Positions 1-8,625 of a stretch of 64,000 bases of DNA are shown piece by piece. Position 1 is the first letter of the stretch; every line of letters begins with the position of its first letter. Made by a program: the position numbers and the translations under genes. The notes under the pieces were generated by a model, which was not told the origin of the DNA, did no database searches, and was given only the letters and a program-made list of their open reading frames with translations. This DNA comes from Arcobacter acticola (GTDB lineage: Bacteria; Campylobacterota; Campylobacteria; Campylobacterales; Arcobacteraceae): contig NZ_CP042652.1 of the NCBI RefSeq assembly GCF_013177675.1, positions 2,542,001-2,606,000 of the forward strand. The letters run 5' to 3'.

Positions 1-1088
1 TCAAACAAATATGGAAAGATGAATATCTAAAAACTATTTGCGCCTTTGCAAATACAGATGGAGGAAATCTTTATATAGGTCTTGATGATAACTCAAATGT
101 ATATGGAAAAACTTGGGATGATATAGCAGAAGAGAACTTTACTCTAGAAGAGATAGATCTAAACACAATTCAAAAGTTTAAAAATCTAGCAAAAGATAGA
201 GCACCTAATATTCAAAATGAAAATGATTTAGAAGAACTTTTAAAAAAGCTAAATCTCTATGATGGGAAATATCTAAAAAGAGCAGCAATTTTACTTTTTG
301 CTAAAAACCCTCAAAAATACTACATACAATCACATTCGAAAATTGGAAGATTTTTAAGTGAAACAGATATTCAAAGTAGTGACATATTAGAAGGCAATTT
401 GATAGATCAAGTTGATAAAATAATGGATGTGCTAAGACTCAAATACTTAAAAGCATATATTTCTTATGAGGGGATGCATAGAAGAGAAAAACTAGAATAC
501 CCTTACAATGCACTAAGAGAAGCTGTTATCAATGCCTTGATACATAGAGACTATACAAATACATCAAATCTACAAATAAAAGTATATGACAATAAACTCA
601 TGATGTATAACGGAGCTACTTTAAGCAGTGAAGTTCCTATAGATATGTTTAACAAGCCACACCAGTCAAAACCATTTAATCCTACGATGGCAAATGTATT
701 TTACAAATGCGGTTTTATAGAAAACTGGGGAAAAGGAACTACAAATATAATAGAGGAATGCATACAATATGGTCTTCCAAAACCAACATTTGAATATACT
801 TGGACAGCAGTAGTTGCGACATTTTATAAGATAGTTGAAATTGATGAGGGTGTAAATGGCGGTGTAAATGGCGGTGTAAATGGCGGTGTAAATGGCGGTG
901 TAGAGAATACTGTATATAATTTCATTCTAAAAAACCCAAATTTTAACGCAAAACAGATAAGTGAAAAGACAAATATTCCCCTACGAAGTACTGAAAGATG
1001 GATAAAACAACTAAAAAATGAAAATAAAATAAAATTTGAAGGTTCACCAAAAACAGGTGGCTACCAAGCCATAACCAATAACAAATAA
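1..1088 (+). CDS. AlbA_2 (Schlafen-like) ATP-binding regulator, 5' end cut by window edge
   Basis: The reading frame is open from base 3 through the window edge, so the visible 361 codons lack the true start. The first visible residues (KDEYLKTICAFANTDGG) match the AlbA_2 DNA-binding domain, followed by the AAILLFAKNP segment and a REAVINALIHRDY motif typical of the ATPase-like region in this family. A flexible GVNG repeat linker leads into a C-terminal winged-helix segment (AKQISEKTNIPLRSTERWIKQL). Proteins of this type are predicted transcriptional regulators and are common accessory genes; the target is unknown. An ATG at 399 exists but would remove the AlbA_2 domain, so it is not the real start. 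galE begins 19 bp downstream. Confidence 0.85.
   Translation, partial: KQIWKDEYLKTICAFANTDGGNLYIGLDDNSNVYGKTWDDIAEENFTLEEIDLNTIQKFKNLAKDRAPNIQNENDLEELLKKLNLYDGKYLKRAAILLFAKNPQKYYIQSHSKIGRFLSETDIQSSDILEGNLIDQVDKIMDVLRLKYLKAYISYEGMHRREKLEYPYNALREAVINALIHRDYTNTSNLQIKVYDNKLMMYNGATLSSEVPIDMFNKPHQSKPFNPTMANVFYKCGFIENWGKGTTNIIEECIQYGLPKPTFEYTWTAVVATFYKIVEIDEGVNGGVNGGVNGGVNGGVENTVYNFILKNPNFNAKQISEKTNIPLRSTERWIKQLKNENKIKFEGSPKTGGYQAITNNK
849..896 (+). repeat. Four 12-bp in-frame tandem repeats
   Basis: Four exact copies of a 12-bp unit (ggtgtaaatggc) encode a Gly-Val-Asn-Gly linker between the ATPase-like part and the winged helix of the AlbA_2 protein. The unit is a multiple of three, so copy-number change would alter linker length without a frameshift. 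Confidence 0.9.
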
Positions 1089-1107
1089 ATATACAAAGGA
1101 AAAAATT

Positions 1108-2115
1108 ATGCAAATATTAGTAACAGGTGCAGCAGGATATATAGGAAGTCATGTAGTAAAACAATTACTTGAACAAACAGATTATGAAATCATCATCATA
1201 GATAACCTATGCACAGGCTTTGAAACGACTATAAATACTTTAAAGTCACTTGATAGTACAAACAAAAGAATCAAATACTACAATCAAAACCTAAGCGAAT
1301 GGGAAAAAGTAGAAGATATTTTCAAAGAAAATAATATAAAAGAAATTATCCATTTTGCAGCTTCTTTAGTAGTACCTGAATCAGTAGAACAACCATTAAA
1401 ATACTATTTAAACAATACAGCAAATACAGCAAACCTGATCCAAATCGCTACGAAATATGGAGTAAATAAATTTATCTTCTCTTCTACGGCTGCAGTGTAT
1501 GGTGAACCAAACAAAGAAGATATTCCTGTAAGTGAGACTACACGAACTAGCCCTATAAATCCCTATGGAAGTTCAAAGCTATTTTCAGAATCAGTTATCA
1601 AAGATACAGCTTTTGCAAATGAAACTTTTAAATTTGTGATTTTAAGATATTTCAATGTAGCAGGTGCAGATGTAGATGGCAAAATCGGACAATCAACTTT
1701 AAATGCAACTCACCTTATCAAAGTAGCAGCAGAAACAGCACTAAATAAAAGAGCAAAAATGTCAATCTTTGGTGATGATTATGATACACAAGATGGAACT
1801 TGCATCAGAGACTATATTCATGTATGTGATTTAGCAGATGCTCACCTGAAGGCTCTAAAATATCTAGATACAAATCCATCAGATATTTTCAACTGTGGAT
1901 ATGGATATGGCTACTCTGTAAAAGAAGTAATAGATACTATGAAAAAAGTATCAAATACAGACTTCAAAGTAGACATAGTTCCAAGACGAGCGGGTGATCC
2001 TTCAACACTGATTTCAAATAATACAAAAATCAAAACAAAAATGAACTGGACACCAAAATACAACGACCTAGAACTGATTTGTAAAACAGCTTTAGATTGG
2101 GAAAAAAACTTATAA
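1108..2115 (+). CDS. galE: UDP-glucose 4-epimerase
   Basis: Interconverts UDP-glucose and UDP-galactose in the cytoplasm, supplying galactose for surface polysaccharide. The 335-residue protein is the normal length for GalE. It starts with the NAD-binding motif GAAGYIGSH, has the catalytic Ser/Thr region FSSTAAVYG and the YGSSK Tyr-x-x-x-Lys pair, and ends with a typical extended-SDR substrate region (RRAGDPSTLISN). An AAAGGA ribosome site precedes the ATG. It leads the sugar-nucleotide gene block with ugd and the UDP-glucuronate epimerase. The last 66 bp, including the stop, are repeated exactly 678 bp downstream, beyond a toxin-antitoxin pair. Confidence 0.95.
   Translation: MQILVTGAAGYIGSHVVKQLLEQTDYEIIIIDNLCTGFETTINTLKSLDSTNKRIKYYNQNLSEWEKVEDIFKENNIKEIIHFAASLVVPESVEQPLKYYLNNTANTANLIQIATKYGVNKFIFSSTAAVYGEPNKEDIPVSETTRTSPINPYGSSKLFSESVIKDTAFANETFKFVILRYFNVAGADVDGKIGQSTLNATHLIKVAAETALNKRAKMSIFGDDYDTQDGTCIRDYIHVCDLADAHLKALKYLDTNPSDIFNCGYGYGYSVKEVIDTMKKVSNTDFKVDIVPRRAGDPSTLISNNTKIKTKMNWTPKYNDLELICKTALDWEKNL
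2050..2115 (+). repeat. 66-bp direct repeat, copy 1 (3' end of galE)
   Basis: Exact match to 2728-2793. This copy forms the last 21 codons and stop of galE. The two copies flank the MazF-type module, so the module appears inserted at the galE stop with duplication of the gene end. Confidence 0.95.
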
Positions 2116-2132
2116 GTTAAATAAAAACAAGT

Positions 2133-2165
2133 TATAATATTTGAACTATAGTAAAACTATTAGTT
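2133..2165 (+). promoter_or_regulatory. Candidate promoter/operator of the MazF-type module
   Basis: A TATAAT hexamer lies at 2133-2138. It is followed by an imperfect inverted repeat (aactatagt, 2144-2152; actattagtt, 2156-2165) near the expected transcription start. Such a layout suits autoregulation by the antitoxin-toxin complex, which is an inference. TTGGAGAA precedes the antitoxin ATG. Confidence 0.45.
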
Positions 2166-2193
2166 TAAATTTATTAACTTAATTGGAGAAAAT

Positions 2194-2403
2194 ATGCAAA
2201 CAATCAAACTAGAAATTGAAGATTCAAAAGTTGATATAGTATTAAATATTATTCAAAATCTAAAAGATAATATCATTACAAAATATGAAATTGTTTCTGA
2301 AATAAAAGAAAACCAAGATTTTATAAATATTTCAGAAAAATCTCTAGAAAAAATTTGGGATAACCAAGAGGATAGTATTTATGACAAATTTCTTAAAGTA
2401 TGA
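2194..2403 (+). CDS. Putative antitoxin of a MazF/PemK-type module
   Basis: A 69-residue, acidic and lysine-rich protein (MQTIKLEIEDSKVDIVLN) that I cannot assign to a named antitoxin family from sequence alone. Its role is inferred from position: it overlaps the MazF-like toxin by 23 bp, the usual antitoxin-first order. The N-terminal beta-strand-like segment could be a small DNA-binding fold and the C-terminal part (EKSLEKIWDNQEDSIYDKF) the toxin-neutralising tail. TTGGAGAA lies just upstream of the ATG. Confidence 0.65.
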   Translation: MQTIKLEIEDSKVDIVLNIIQNLKDNIITKYEIVSEIKENQDFINISEKSLEKIWDNQEDSIYDKFLKV

Positions 2404-2716
2404 TGTAGTAGTTGTTAAATTTCCTTTTGCTAGTAGTTTAAAATATAAAGCAAGACCTGCTGTTATATTATCTTCTGATATATATAATCAAAACAAAAGA
2501 GAAACTTTAATTATACTTGCAATATCTAGTAGCAAAGAAAATAAGTTAGATTTTGAATTAGAAATTCATAATTGGCAAAAAGCTGGATTACTTAAGTCTT
2601 CTATATTTAAATCTTCAATTGCTACTATTGAAAAAGAGTTCGTTATAAGCAAACTTGGTAGGCTAGACGATGAAGACTCTAAAAAATTAGAAAAGATGAT
2701 AGAAGTAATATGTTAA
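2381..2716 (+). CDS. MazF/PemK-family endoribonuclease toxin
   Basis: The 111-residue protein shows the PemK/MazF beta-barrel pattern: an N-terminal YDVVVVKFPF strand, the KARPAVILSS segment that carries the conserved Arg-Pro, and a LIILAISSS strand. Members cleave mRNA at short sequences and arrest growth when the antitoxin is lost. The start lies inside the antitoxin gene, implying translational coupling. The module sits between two exact copies of the galE 3' end, so it is a late arrival in the sugar-nucleotide block. Cleavage specificity cannot be predicted. Confidence 0.88.
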   Translation: MTNFLKYDVVVVKFPFASSLKYKARPAVILSSDIYNQNKRETLIILAISSSKENKLDFELEIHNWQKAGLLKSSIFKSSIATIEKEFVISKLGRLDDEDSKKLEKMIEVIC

Positions 2717-2727
2717 TAATTACAGAC

Positions 2728-2793
2728 ACACCAAAATACAACGACCTAGAACTGATTTGTAAAACAGCTTTAGATTGGGAAAAAAACTTATAA
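2728..2793 (+). repeat. 66-bp direct repeat, copy 2 (displaced galE tail)
   Basis: Exact duplicate of 2050-2115, in galE reading orientation but not attached to a gene. It lies 11 bp after the toxin stop codon (2716). It is either the original galE end displaced by insertion, or a copy made during integration. Confidence 0.95.
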
Positions 2794-2905
2794 AAGGTTA
2801 AAAACTAATCATAGAAAAGTATCAAATTAGTATCAAAAAAAGATACAATAATATAATTTTAATTGTAATTTAGTTACAATCACGTCAATCTAATAGGAAA
2901 CAATC

Positions 2906-4117
2906 ATGAATCAAGAACAACCAAAGTATAAAATAGCAATCGCAGGAACAGGTTACGTAGGACTGTCAAATGGTATATTACTATCACAAAACAACGAAGT
3001 AGTAGCTCTTGATATCGTGCCTTCTAAAGTAGAAATGATAAACAAAGGTATCTCTCCAATCGAAGATAAAGAAATAGAAGAATACCTAACAAACATACAC
3101 AATAATCCAGATTCTTTAAAAGGTTCTTTCAAAGCAACCCTTGATAAAGAAGAAGCATATAAAAATGCAGATTTTGTGATAATCTCAACACCAACAGACT
3201 ATGATCCTGAAACAAACTATTTTAATACAAAATCAATTGAGTTTGTAATCAAAGATGTTCTTTCTATAAATCCAAATACAACTATGATAATTAAATCAAC
3301 AGTTCCAGTTGGATATACAAAAGCTATAAATGAACAATTTAATACAACAAATATAATCTTTTCTCCTGAATTTTTAAGAGAAGGAAAAGCACTATTTGAT
3401 AATCTACATCCAAGTAGAATAATAGTAGGTGAAAAATCACAAAGAGCAGAGACTTTTGCAAACTTATTAGCTCAAGGTGCTATCAAAAAAGATATAAATA
3501 TTTTATTTACAGATTCAACAGAAGCAGAAGCTGTAAAACTGTTTTCAAATACATATCTAGCTATGAGAGTTGCATACTTTAATGAACTAGATTCTTATGC
3601 AGAAGCACATGGACTAAACTCAAAAGAGATTATAGAAGGTGTAGGACTAGATCCTAGAATTGGCTCTCATTATAATAACCCTTCTTTTGGATATGGTGGA
3701 TACTGTTTACCAAAAGATACAAAACAACTTTTAGCAAACTATAAAGATGTACCATCTAATATGATAGAAGCAATTGTAAATGCTAATTCTACTAGAAAAG
3801 ATTTTATTGCAGATTCAATTATCGCTAAAAATCCAAAAATAGTGGGTATTTATAGACTTGTTATGAAAGAAGGATCTGATAACTTTAGAAGCTCAGCTAT
3901 CCAAGGTATTATGAAAAGAATCAAAGCAAAAGGAATTGCTGTAGTTATCTATGAACCAAATCTAAAAGAAGATGAATTTTTCCATTCTAAAATAGTAAAA
4001 AATCTTGATGATTTTAAAAATATCTCAGATGTAATAGTAGCAAATAGATTATCAAATGATATTAGAGATGTTCAAGATAAAGTATATACTAGAGATATAT
4101 TTAACAGTGATGATTGA
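2906..4117 (+). CDS. ugd: UDP-glucose 6-dehydrogenase
   Basis: Oxidises UDP-glucose to UDP-glucuronate with NAD+, giving the acidic precursor for capsule sugars. The N-terminal Rossmann motif GTGYVGLSN, the central FSPEFLREG segment and the catalytic-cysteine motif GGYCLPKDT are all present. At 403 residues it is near the usual 390-430. The next gene, a UDP-glucuronate 4-epimerase, uses its product. It lies downstream of the displaced galE tail, so galE and ugd were probably adjacent before the toxin module arrived. Confidence 0.95.
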   Translation: MNQEQPKYKIAIAGTGYVGLSNGILLSQNNEVVALDIVPSKVEMINKGISPIEDKEIEEYLTNIHNNPDSLKGSFKATLDKEEAYKNADFVIISTPTDYDPETNYFNTKSIEFVIKDVLSINPNTTMIIKSTVPVGYTKAINEQFNTTNIIFSPEFLREGKALFDNLHPSRIIVGEKSQRAETFANLLAQGAIKKDINILFTDSTEAEAVKLFSNTYLAMRVAYFNELDSYAEAHGLNSKEIIEGVGLDPRIGSHYNNPSFGYGGYCLPKDTKQLLANYKDVPSNMIEAIVNANSTRKDFIADSIIAKNPKIVGIYRLVMKEGSDNFRSSAIQGIMKRIKAKGIAVVIYEPNLKEDEFFHSKIVKNLDDFKNISDVIVANRLSNDIRDVQDKVYTRDIFNSDD

Positions 4118-4132
4118 TAAAAGGAATTTAAA

Positions 4133-5233
4133 TTGAAAATACTAGTAACAGGAACAGCAGGTTTCATAGGATATCACTTAGCTTTAAAACTTCTAGAAAG
4201 AGGTGATGAAGTAATAGGACTTGATAATATAAATGACTATTATGATGTAAACCTAAAATATGCAAGACTTAATCAACTAGGTATTTCATATGAAGATAAA
4301 AATACAAGTAATTCTGAACTTGATGATTTATGTCATTCCCAACTTGATTGGGAATCTAAGCTAATCCAAAGTAAAATATACCCTAAACATAAATTTGTAA
4401 AAATGGATTTATCAGATACAAAATCTATATATGAACTTTTTGAAAAAGAAAAGTTTGATGCAGTTTGTAATCTAGCTGCACAAGCAGGGGTAAGATACTC
4501 AATAGAAAATCCTCACGCATATATAGATTCAAATATAAAAGGATTTATGAATATCCTAGAAGCTTGTAGACATAATGATATAAAAAATCTATCATATGCA
4601 TCTAGTTCATCTGTATATGGATTAAATAAATCACAACCATTTAAAACAAGTGATCATACAGATCATCCTGTATCATTATATGCAGCAACAAAAAAATCAA
4701 ATGAAATGATGGCTCATACATATAGCCACCTTTATAATATCTCTACTACAGGACTTAGATTCTTTACCGTTTATGGACCTTGGGGAAGACCTGATATGGC
4801 TCCAATGCTTTTTGCAGATGCTATTTTAAATGATAGAGCAATAAAAGTATTTAACCATGGAAATATGAGTAGAGATTTTACTTATGTGGGTGATATAGTA
4901 GATGGTATTATTAAAGTAATAGATAATCCTTCAAAATCAAATGAAAACTTTGATGCACAAAATCCAGATCCATCTATTTCATCAGCACCTTATAGAATAT
5001 ATAATATAGGGAATAATGCACCTGTTCAACTTTTAGATTTTATAAAAACTTTAGAATCATCTATTGGAATAGAAGCTAAAAAGAACTTTATGGATATGCA
5101 AGATGGAGATGTTGTATCTACTTATGCAGATACAAATGATTTAATCAAAGACTTTTGTTATAAACCTGATACAGATTTGAGTGATGGAATTGCTGAATTT
5201 GTTGAGTGGTATAGAGAATTTTACGATAAATGA
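4133..5233 (+). CDS. UDP-glucuronate 4-epimerase carrying an in-frame repeat insertion
   Basis: An extended short-chain dehydrogenase that should convert UDP-GlcA to UDP-GalA. Family marks are the GTAGFIGYH NAD motif, GLDNINDYYDVNLKYARL near residues 30-50, the SSSSVYG region and the YAATKKSNE Tyr-Lys pair. Translation starts at TTG 4133, after AAAAGGAATTTAAA. Around residues 60-85 is a segment unlike other members (DDLCHSQLDWESK), which is the translation of a dispersed hairpin repeat at 4332-4356. The frame stays open, and the insertion falls in a variable loop before the LSD motif, so the enzyme may still work. The stop overlaps the flippase start by 4 bp. Confidence 0.9.
   Translation: MKILVTGTAGFIGYHLALKLLERGDEVIGLDNINDYYDVNLKYARLNQLGISYEDKNTSNSELDDLCHSQLDWESKLIQSKIYPKHKFVKMDLSDTKSIYELFEKEKFDAVCNLAAQAGVRYSIENPHAYIDSNIKGFMNILEACRHNDIKNLSYASSSSVYGLNKSQPFKTSDHTDHPVSLYAATKKSNEMMAHTYSHLYNISTTGLRFFTVYGPWGRPDMAPMLFADAILNDRAIKVFNHGNMSRDFTYVGDIVDGIIKVIDNPSKSNENFDAQNPDPSISSAPYRIYNIGNNAPVQLLDFIKTLESSIGIEAKKNFMDMQDGDVVSTYADTNDLIKDFCYKPDTDLSDGIAEFVEWYREFYDK
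4332..4356 (+). repeat. Dispersed hairpin repeat (alpha class) inside a coding sequence
   Basis: Twenty-five bases with the frame GTCAT, stem TCCCAA, loop CTTGA, stem TTGGGA, ATC. The same sequence in reverse orientation occurs at 13389, 19128, 19307 and 19850. Here it is read in frame as HSQLDWES within the UDP-glucuronate epimerase. Confidence 0.9.
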
Positions 5234-6498
5234 TAAAGAAAATAATAAATCAATCAAAGAGTAAAGAAAACAAACAATTATTGTCAAATTTCTTTTCATT
5301 ATCCATTCTTCAAGGAGCAAATTACTTATTACCATTATTAACTTTCCCTTATTTAGTTAGGGTGATAGGAGTAGAATATTTTGGTCTTTTAGCATTTGCA
5401 ACAGCAACAGTAACATATTTCCAAATAATAACTGATTATGGATTTAATCTTTCAGCTACTAAAGAAATATCAATACATAGGGATAACAAAGAAAAATTAA
5501 TAGAAATATTTAGTTCAGTTATGACAATAAAATTTTTATTGATGTTTATATCCTTTTTTTTACTTAGTATAATGATATTTGTTTTTGAGAAATTCAATAA
5601 AGAAGCACTCGTTTATTTTTTTACATTTGGAACAGTAATAGGTCAAGTTCTTTTCCCCCTGTGGTTTTTTCAAGGTATTGAAAAAATGAAATATATTACT
5701 TATCTTAATATAATATCAAAAGCAATATTTACAATTAGTATTTTTATATTTATAAAAGAAGAAAGCGATTACTATCTTGTTCCTATCCTAACATCTATTG
5801 GTTTTATATTAGTTGGTGTCTATTCATTAATTATATTAAAAAAAGAGTTCAATATAACATTTAGGTTTCAATCCTCAATAACTATAAAATATTATCTAAC
5901 TGAAGGATGGCATATATTTTTATCTAGAATTTATGTAAATCTATACACAACTACTAATTTAATATTATTAGGATTATTTACAAATAATACCATAGTTGGA
6001 TACTACTCCATTGCAGAGAAAATTGTTTTTGCTATAGGAGGATTATTTGAACCTGCTACTCAAACACTTTATCCTTATCTTGTAAGAAAAAGTAGAGAGA
6101 GTATTCACCAATTCAAAAAGATGTTAATAAATATTGCTTCTATATATTTGATTATATCATTCTCTCTAACCTTTATATCTGAATACTTTAAAGAAGAAAT
6201 CGTTCATCTAATAACAGGAGAATATAATCCAGAAGTTATATCACTACTTGCAATCTTCTTAATCAGACTTGTAACTTATCCATTTGGAGGTTTGTTTTCT
6301 AATTCATTAATTATTATGAATAAGAAAAAAGATTTTTTAAAAGTAATGAATTATACTGTCCTAATTAATTTTTTAATAATACCAGTTTCAATATATTTTT
6401 GGTCTGAAAATGGATTAATTATAAGTTTTATTTTTGTACATATAATTCATGTTAGTCTACTATTTTATTTTATGCAAAGGAAAACAAATGAATTATGA
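5230..6498 (+). CDS. wzx: Wzx-type polysaccharide flippase
   Basis: A 422-residue multi-pass membrane protein of the oligosaccharide flippase (MATE-like) family. It opens with the conserved LSILQGANYLLPLLTFPYLVRVIG segment (shown in part) and has about 12 hydrophobic segments, no soluble domain, and the ITDYGFNLSATKEIS motif near residue 70. It should move lipid-linked repeat units across the inner membrane. The ATG overlaps the stop of the preceding epimerase (ATGA) and its own end overlaps the GT2 gene, so these are one operon. Gene symbol is by function. Confidence 0.9.
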   Translation: MIKKIINQSKSKENKQLLSNFFSLSILQGANYLLPLLTFPYLVRVIGVEYFGLLAFATATVTYFQIITDYGFNLSATKEISIHRDNKEKLIEIFSSVMTIKFLLMFISFFLLSIMIFVFEKFNKEALVYFFTFGTVIGQVLFPLWFFQGIEKMKYITYLNIISKAIFTISIFIFIKEESDYYLVPILTSIGFILVGVYSLIILKKEFNITFRFQSSITIKYYLTEGWHIFLSRIYVNLYTTTNLILLGLFTNNTIVGYYSIAEKIVFAIGGLFEPATQTLYPYLVRKSRESIHQFKKMLINIASIYLIISFSLTFISEYFKEEIVHLITGEYNPEVISLLAIFLIRLVTYPFGGLFSNSLIIMNKKKDFLKVMNYTVLINFLIIPVSIYFWSENGLIISFIFVHIIHVSLLFYFMQRKTNEL

Positions 6499-7498
6499 TT
6501 TAATCTCAGTGATAATGGCTGTTTATAATGGGGAAAAATATTTAATTGAAGCAATGGAAAGTATATTGGACCAGACTCATAAGAATTTTGAATTTATTAT
6601 AATAAATGATGGATCAAAAGATGACTCAATTAAAATAATAAAAAAATATATGGAAAAAGACAAAAGAATAATTCTTATAGACAGAGAGAATAAAGGCTTA
6701 CCCTATTCGTTAAATGAGGGAATATCAATATCCAAGGGTAAATATATTGCAAGAATGGATGCTGATGATATCAGTCATTCAAATAGACTTGAAAAACAAC
6801 TTAGCTATATGAAAGAAAACAATTTAGATGTTTGTGGTAGTTTTATAAAAATTTTCGGTGAAAATAAAGAACAAATTATAAAGAATCCAATTACTCATGA
6901 TGAAATAAAATTCAGACTAATAATAATGTCTGGACTTGCTCACCCTACAGTTATTTTTAAAAAAGAGGTATTCGAAAAAGTTGAATATCAATCAAGTTAT
7001 AAAGTAGCCCAAGATTATAAACTATGGACAGATATTATAATCAATAATTTTAGAATAGGTAATATTCCAGAGGTACTACTCAACTATAGAGAACATACCT
7101 CACAAGCTAGTATAAAAAAAAGAGACCTGCAAGAAGAAACTGCAAAAAAGATATCATTAGACTATGCAACAATTATAGGGAAAGATGAAAAATCACTAGC
7201 ATTAGATTTACAATCAATAAATTCCTCATCAGATATAGAAAATATAATTAATAAAATACTTATTATTTCAAATAAATACAAGCTTAGTGATATCTCAAAA
7301 TCTAATGAAATAAAAAACTTTTTTGGAAATATTGAATATAAAGATTTATCTTATTATATAATGTATTATAAAAAAACAAAAGAATTTAAACGAAATTTTA
7401 AAGATGAATTTGAACTTCTTGTAAAATCTATTATAAAAACAAATAATCAATCAACATCTTATAATATGTTAAAAAAGGTTAAGAAATGGCTGTATTAG
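6488..7498 (+). CDS. Family 2 glycosyltransferase
   Basis: The 336-residue protein has the GT-A fold pattern of GT2 enzymes: ISVIMAVYNGEKYL at the start, the IINDGSKDDS nucleotide-binding strand, and the metal-binding MDADD motif near residue 90. It should add one sugar to the lipid-linked capsule repeat unit at the cytoplasmic membrane face. I chose ATG 6488, which follows AAAGGA; an earlier ATG at 6449 adds only an out-of-family leader. The start lies inside wzx and the end overlaps the next gene. Sugar specificity is unknown. Confidence 0.9.
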   Translation: MNYDLISVIMAVYNGEKYLIEAMESILDQTHKNFEFIIINDGSKDDSIKIIKKYMEKDKRIILIDRENKGLPYSLNEGISISKGKYIARMDADDISHSNRLEKQLSYMKENNLDVCGSFIKIFGENKEQIIKNPITHDEIKFRLIIMSGLAHPTVIFKKEVFEKVEYQSSYKVAQDYKLWTDIIINNFRIGNIPEVLLNYREHTSQASIKKRDLQEETAKKISLDYATIIGKDEKSLALDLQSINSSSDIENIINKILIISNKYKLSDISKSNEIKNFFGNIEYKDLSYYIMYYKKTKEFKRNFKDEFELLVKSIIKTNNQSTSYNMLKKVKKWLY

Positions 7499-8625
7499 GT
7501 AAAATCACTTTATTTATGCCTACATTTTTAAATGGTGGAGTAGAAAAACTTTTCTTAACTATTGCAAAATCATTAGAAAATCAATATGATATTGAATTTC
7601 TATTTCCCAACTTTGTTAAGGAAGAATACAAAGAAACACTCAAGAATTATAAAGTTACAGATTTTAATATTTCAAAATCACACGGTGAAGGGAAAGTTAT
7701 TCTAAGTCTTAATAAACTAAGAAAATATTTAAATACAACAAGCTCATCAGTAATAATTGCTGCTCCAGGATATTCAACAATTATTACTATAATAGCAAAT
7801 ATTCTTTCTAAAAAAAATATCAAAGTTATAGTAGTCCTTGACATTAAAATATCTACATTTTTAGAAAGTAAAAAATTATATCAAAAAATAATTCCTTTTT
7901 TCGCAAAGATCTTTTTTAAAAAAGTAGATATGGCAATAGTCTCTTACAATAAAATTGAAAATGAATTAATATCTATATATAAAATGGATAAAAAACAAAT
8001 CGTAACAATATATCCTCCCTTATTAACTGATTCTATTTTCAAAAAATCTATAGAAGATATAAATGATTCTTTTTTTGATAATTCAAAAATATTAATTAGT
8101 GTAGGAAGATTGGTTGATGAAAAAGGATTAGATATTTTAATTAAATCTTTCTCTATCTTTAGTACAAAATATACAAAATATAAACTTGCAATAATAGGAT
8201 CAGGTCCAATTGAGAATGAGTTGAAAAATTTAGTAAAAGAATTAAAACTAGAAGATAAAATAAAATTTTTTGGCCATCAAATAAATCCTTTTAAATTTAT
8301 ACGTAAATCAGAAATATTAATTGTATCATCAAGATGGGAAGCTTTTGGCTTTACAATAATTGAGGCTATGGCACTGGGGAAACAGGTTGTAATTACTGAT
8401 GTTCAAAGTGAAGGTCCTCAAGAAATAATAAATTTCGGAGAATATGGTTTTATATCAAAAATGAATTCACCATCTGAGTTAAGTTTAAAAATAATTGAAT
8501 CTATACAAAATCCTAAAAATCCTAATAAACTAATAGAACGTTCTAAGTTATTCTTTTTTCAGAAAGAAAGCAACCTTTATTTAAATACTATTAATAATAT
8601 TTTAGGAGAGAATCATGGCAAATAA
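7486..8625 (+). CDS. Family 4 glycosyltransferase
   Basis: A 379-residue GT-B enzyme. The N-terminal half carries a glycine-rich loop (NGGVEKL), and the C-terminal half has the donor-binding pattern ISVGRLVDEKGLDILI, then SRWEAFGFTIIEAMALGKQVV with the E-x7-E motif characteristic of GT4. It should transfer a nucleotide-activated hexose to the growing repeat unit with retention. It overlaps both neighbours by 10-13 bp. Confidence 0.88.
   Translation: MAVLGKITLFMPTFLNGGVEKLFLTIAKSLENQYDIEFLFPNFVKEEYKETLKNYKVTDFNISKSHGEGKVILSLNKLRKYLNTTSSSVIIAAPGYSTIITIIANILSKKNIKVIVVLDIKISTFLESKKLYQKIIPFFAKIFFKKVDMAIVSYNKIENELISIYKMDKKQIVTIYPPLLTDSIFKKSIEDINDSFFDNSKILISVGRLVDEKGLDILIKSFSIFSTKYTKYKLAIIGSGPIENELKNLVKELKLEDKIKFFGHQINPFKFIRKSEILIVSSRWEAFGFTIIEAMALGKQVVITDVQSEGPQEIINFGEYGFISKMNSPSELSLKIIESIQNPKNPNKLIERSKLFFFQKESNLYLNTINNILGENHGK

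Noticed and set aside
2116-2727. The 66-bp galE duplication as an IS1634-type target duplication
   Set aside because: The bases next to the repeat copies show no terminal inverted repeats or the cctgacttcatca end, so no IS scar is visible.
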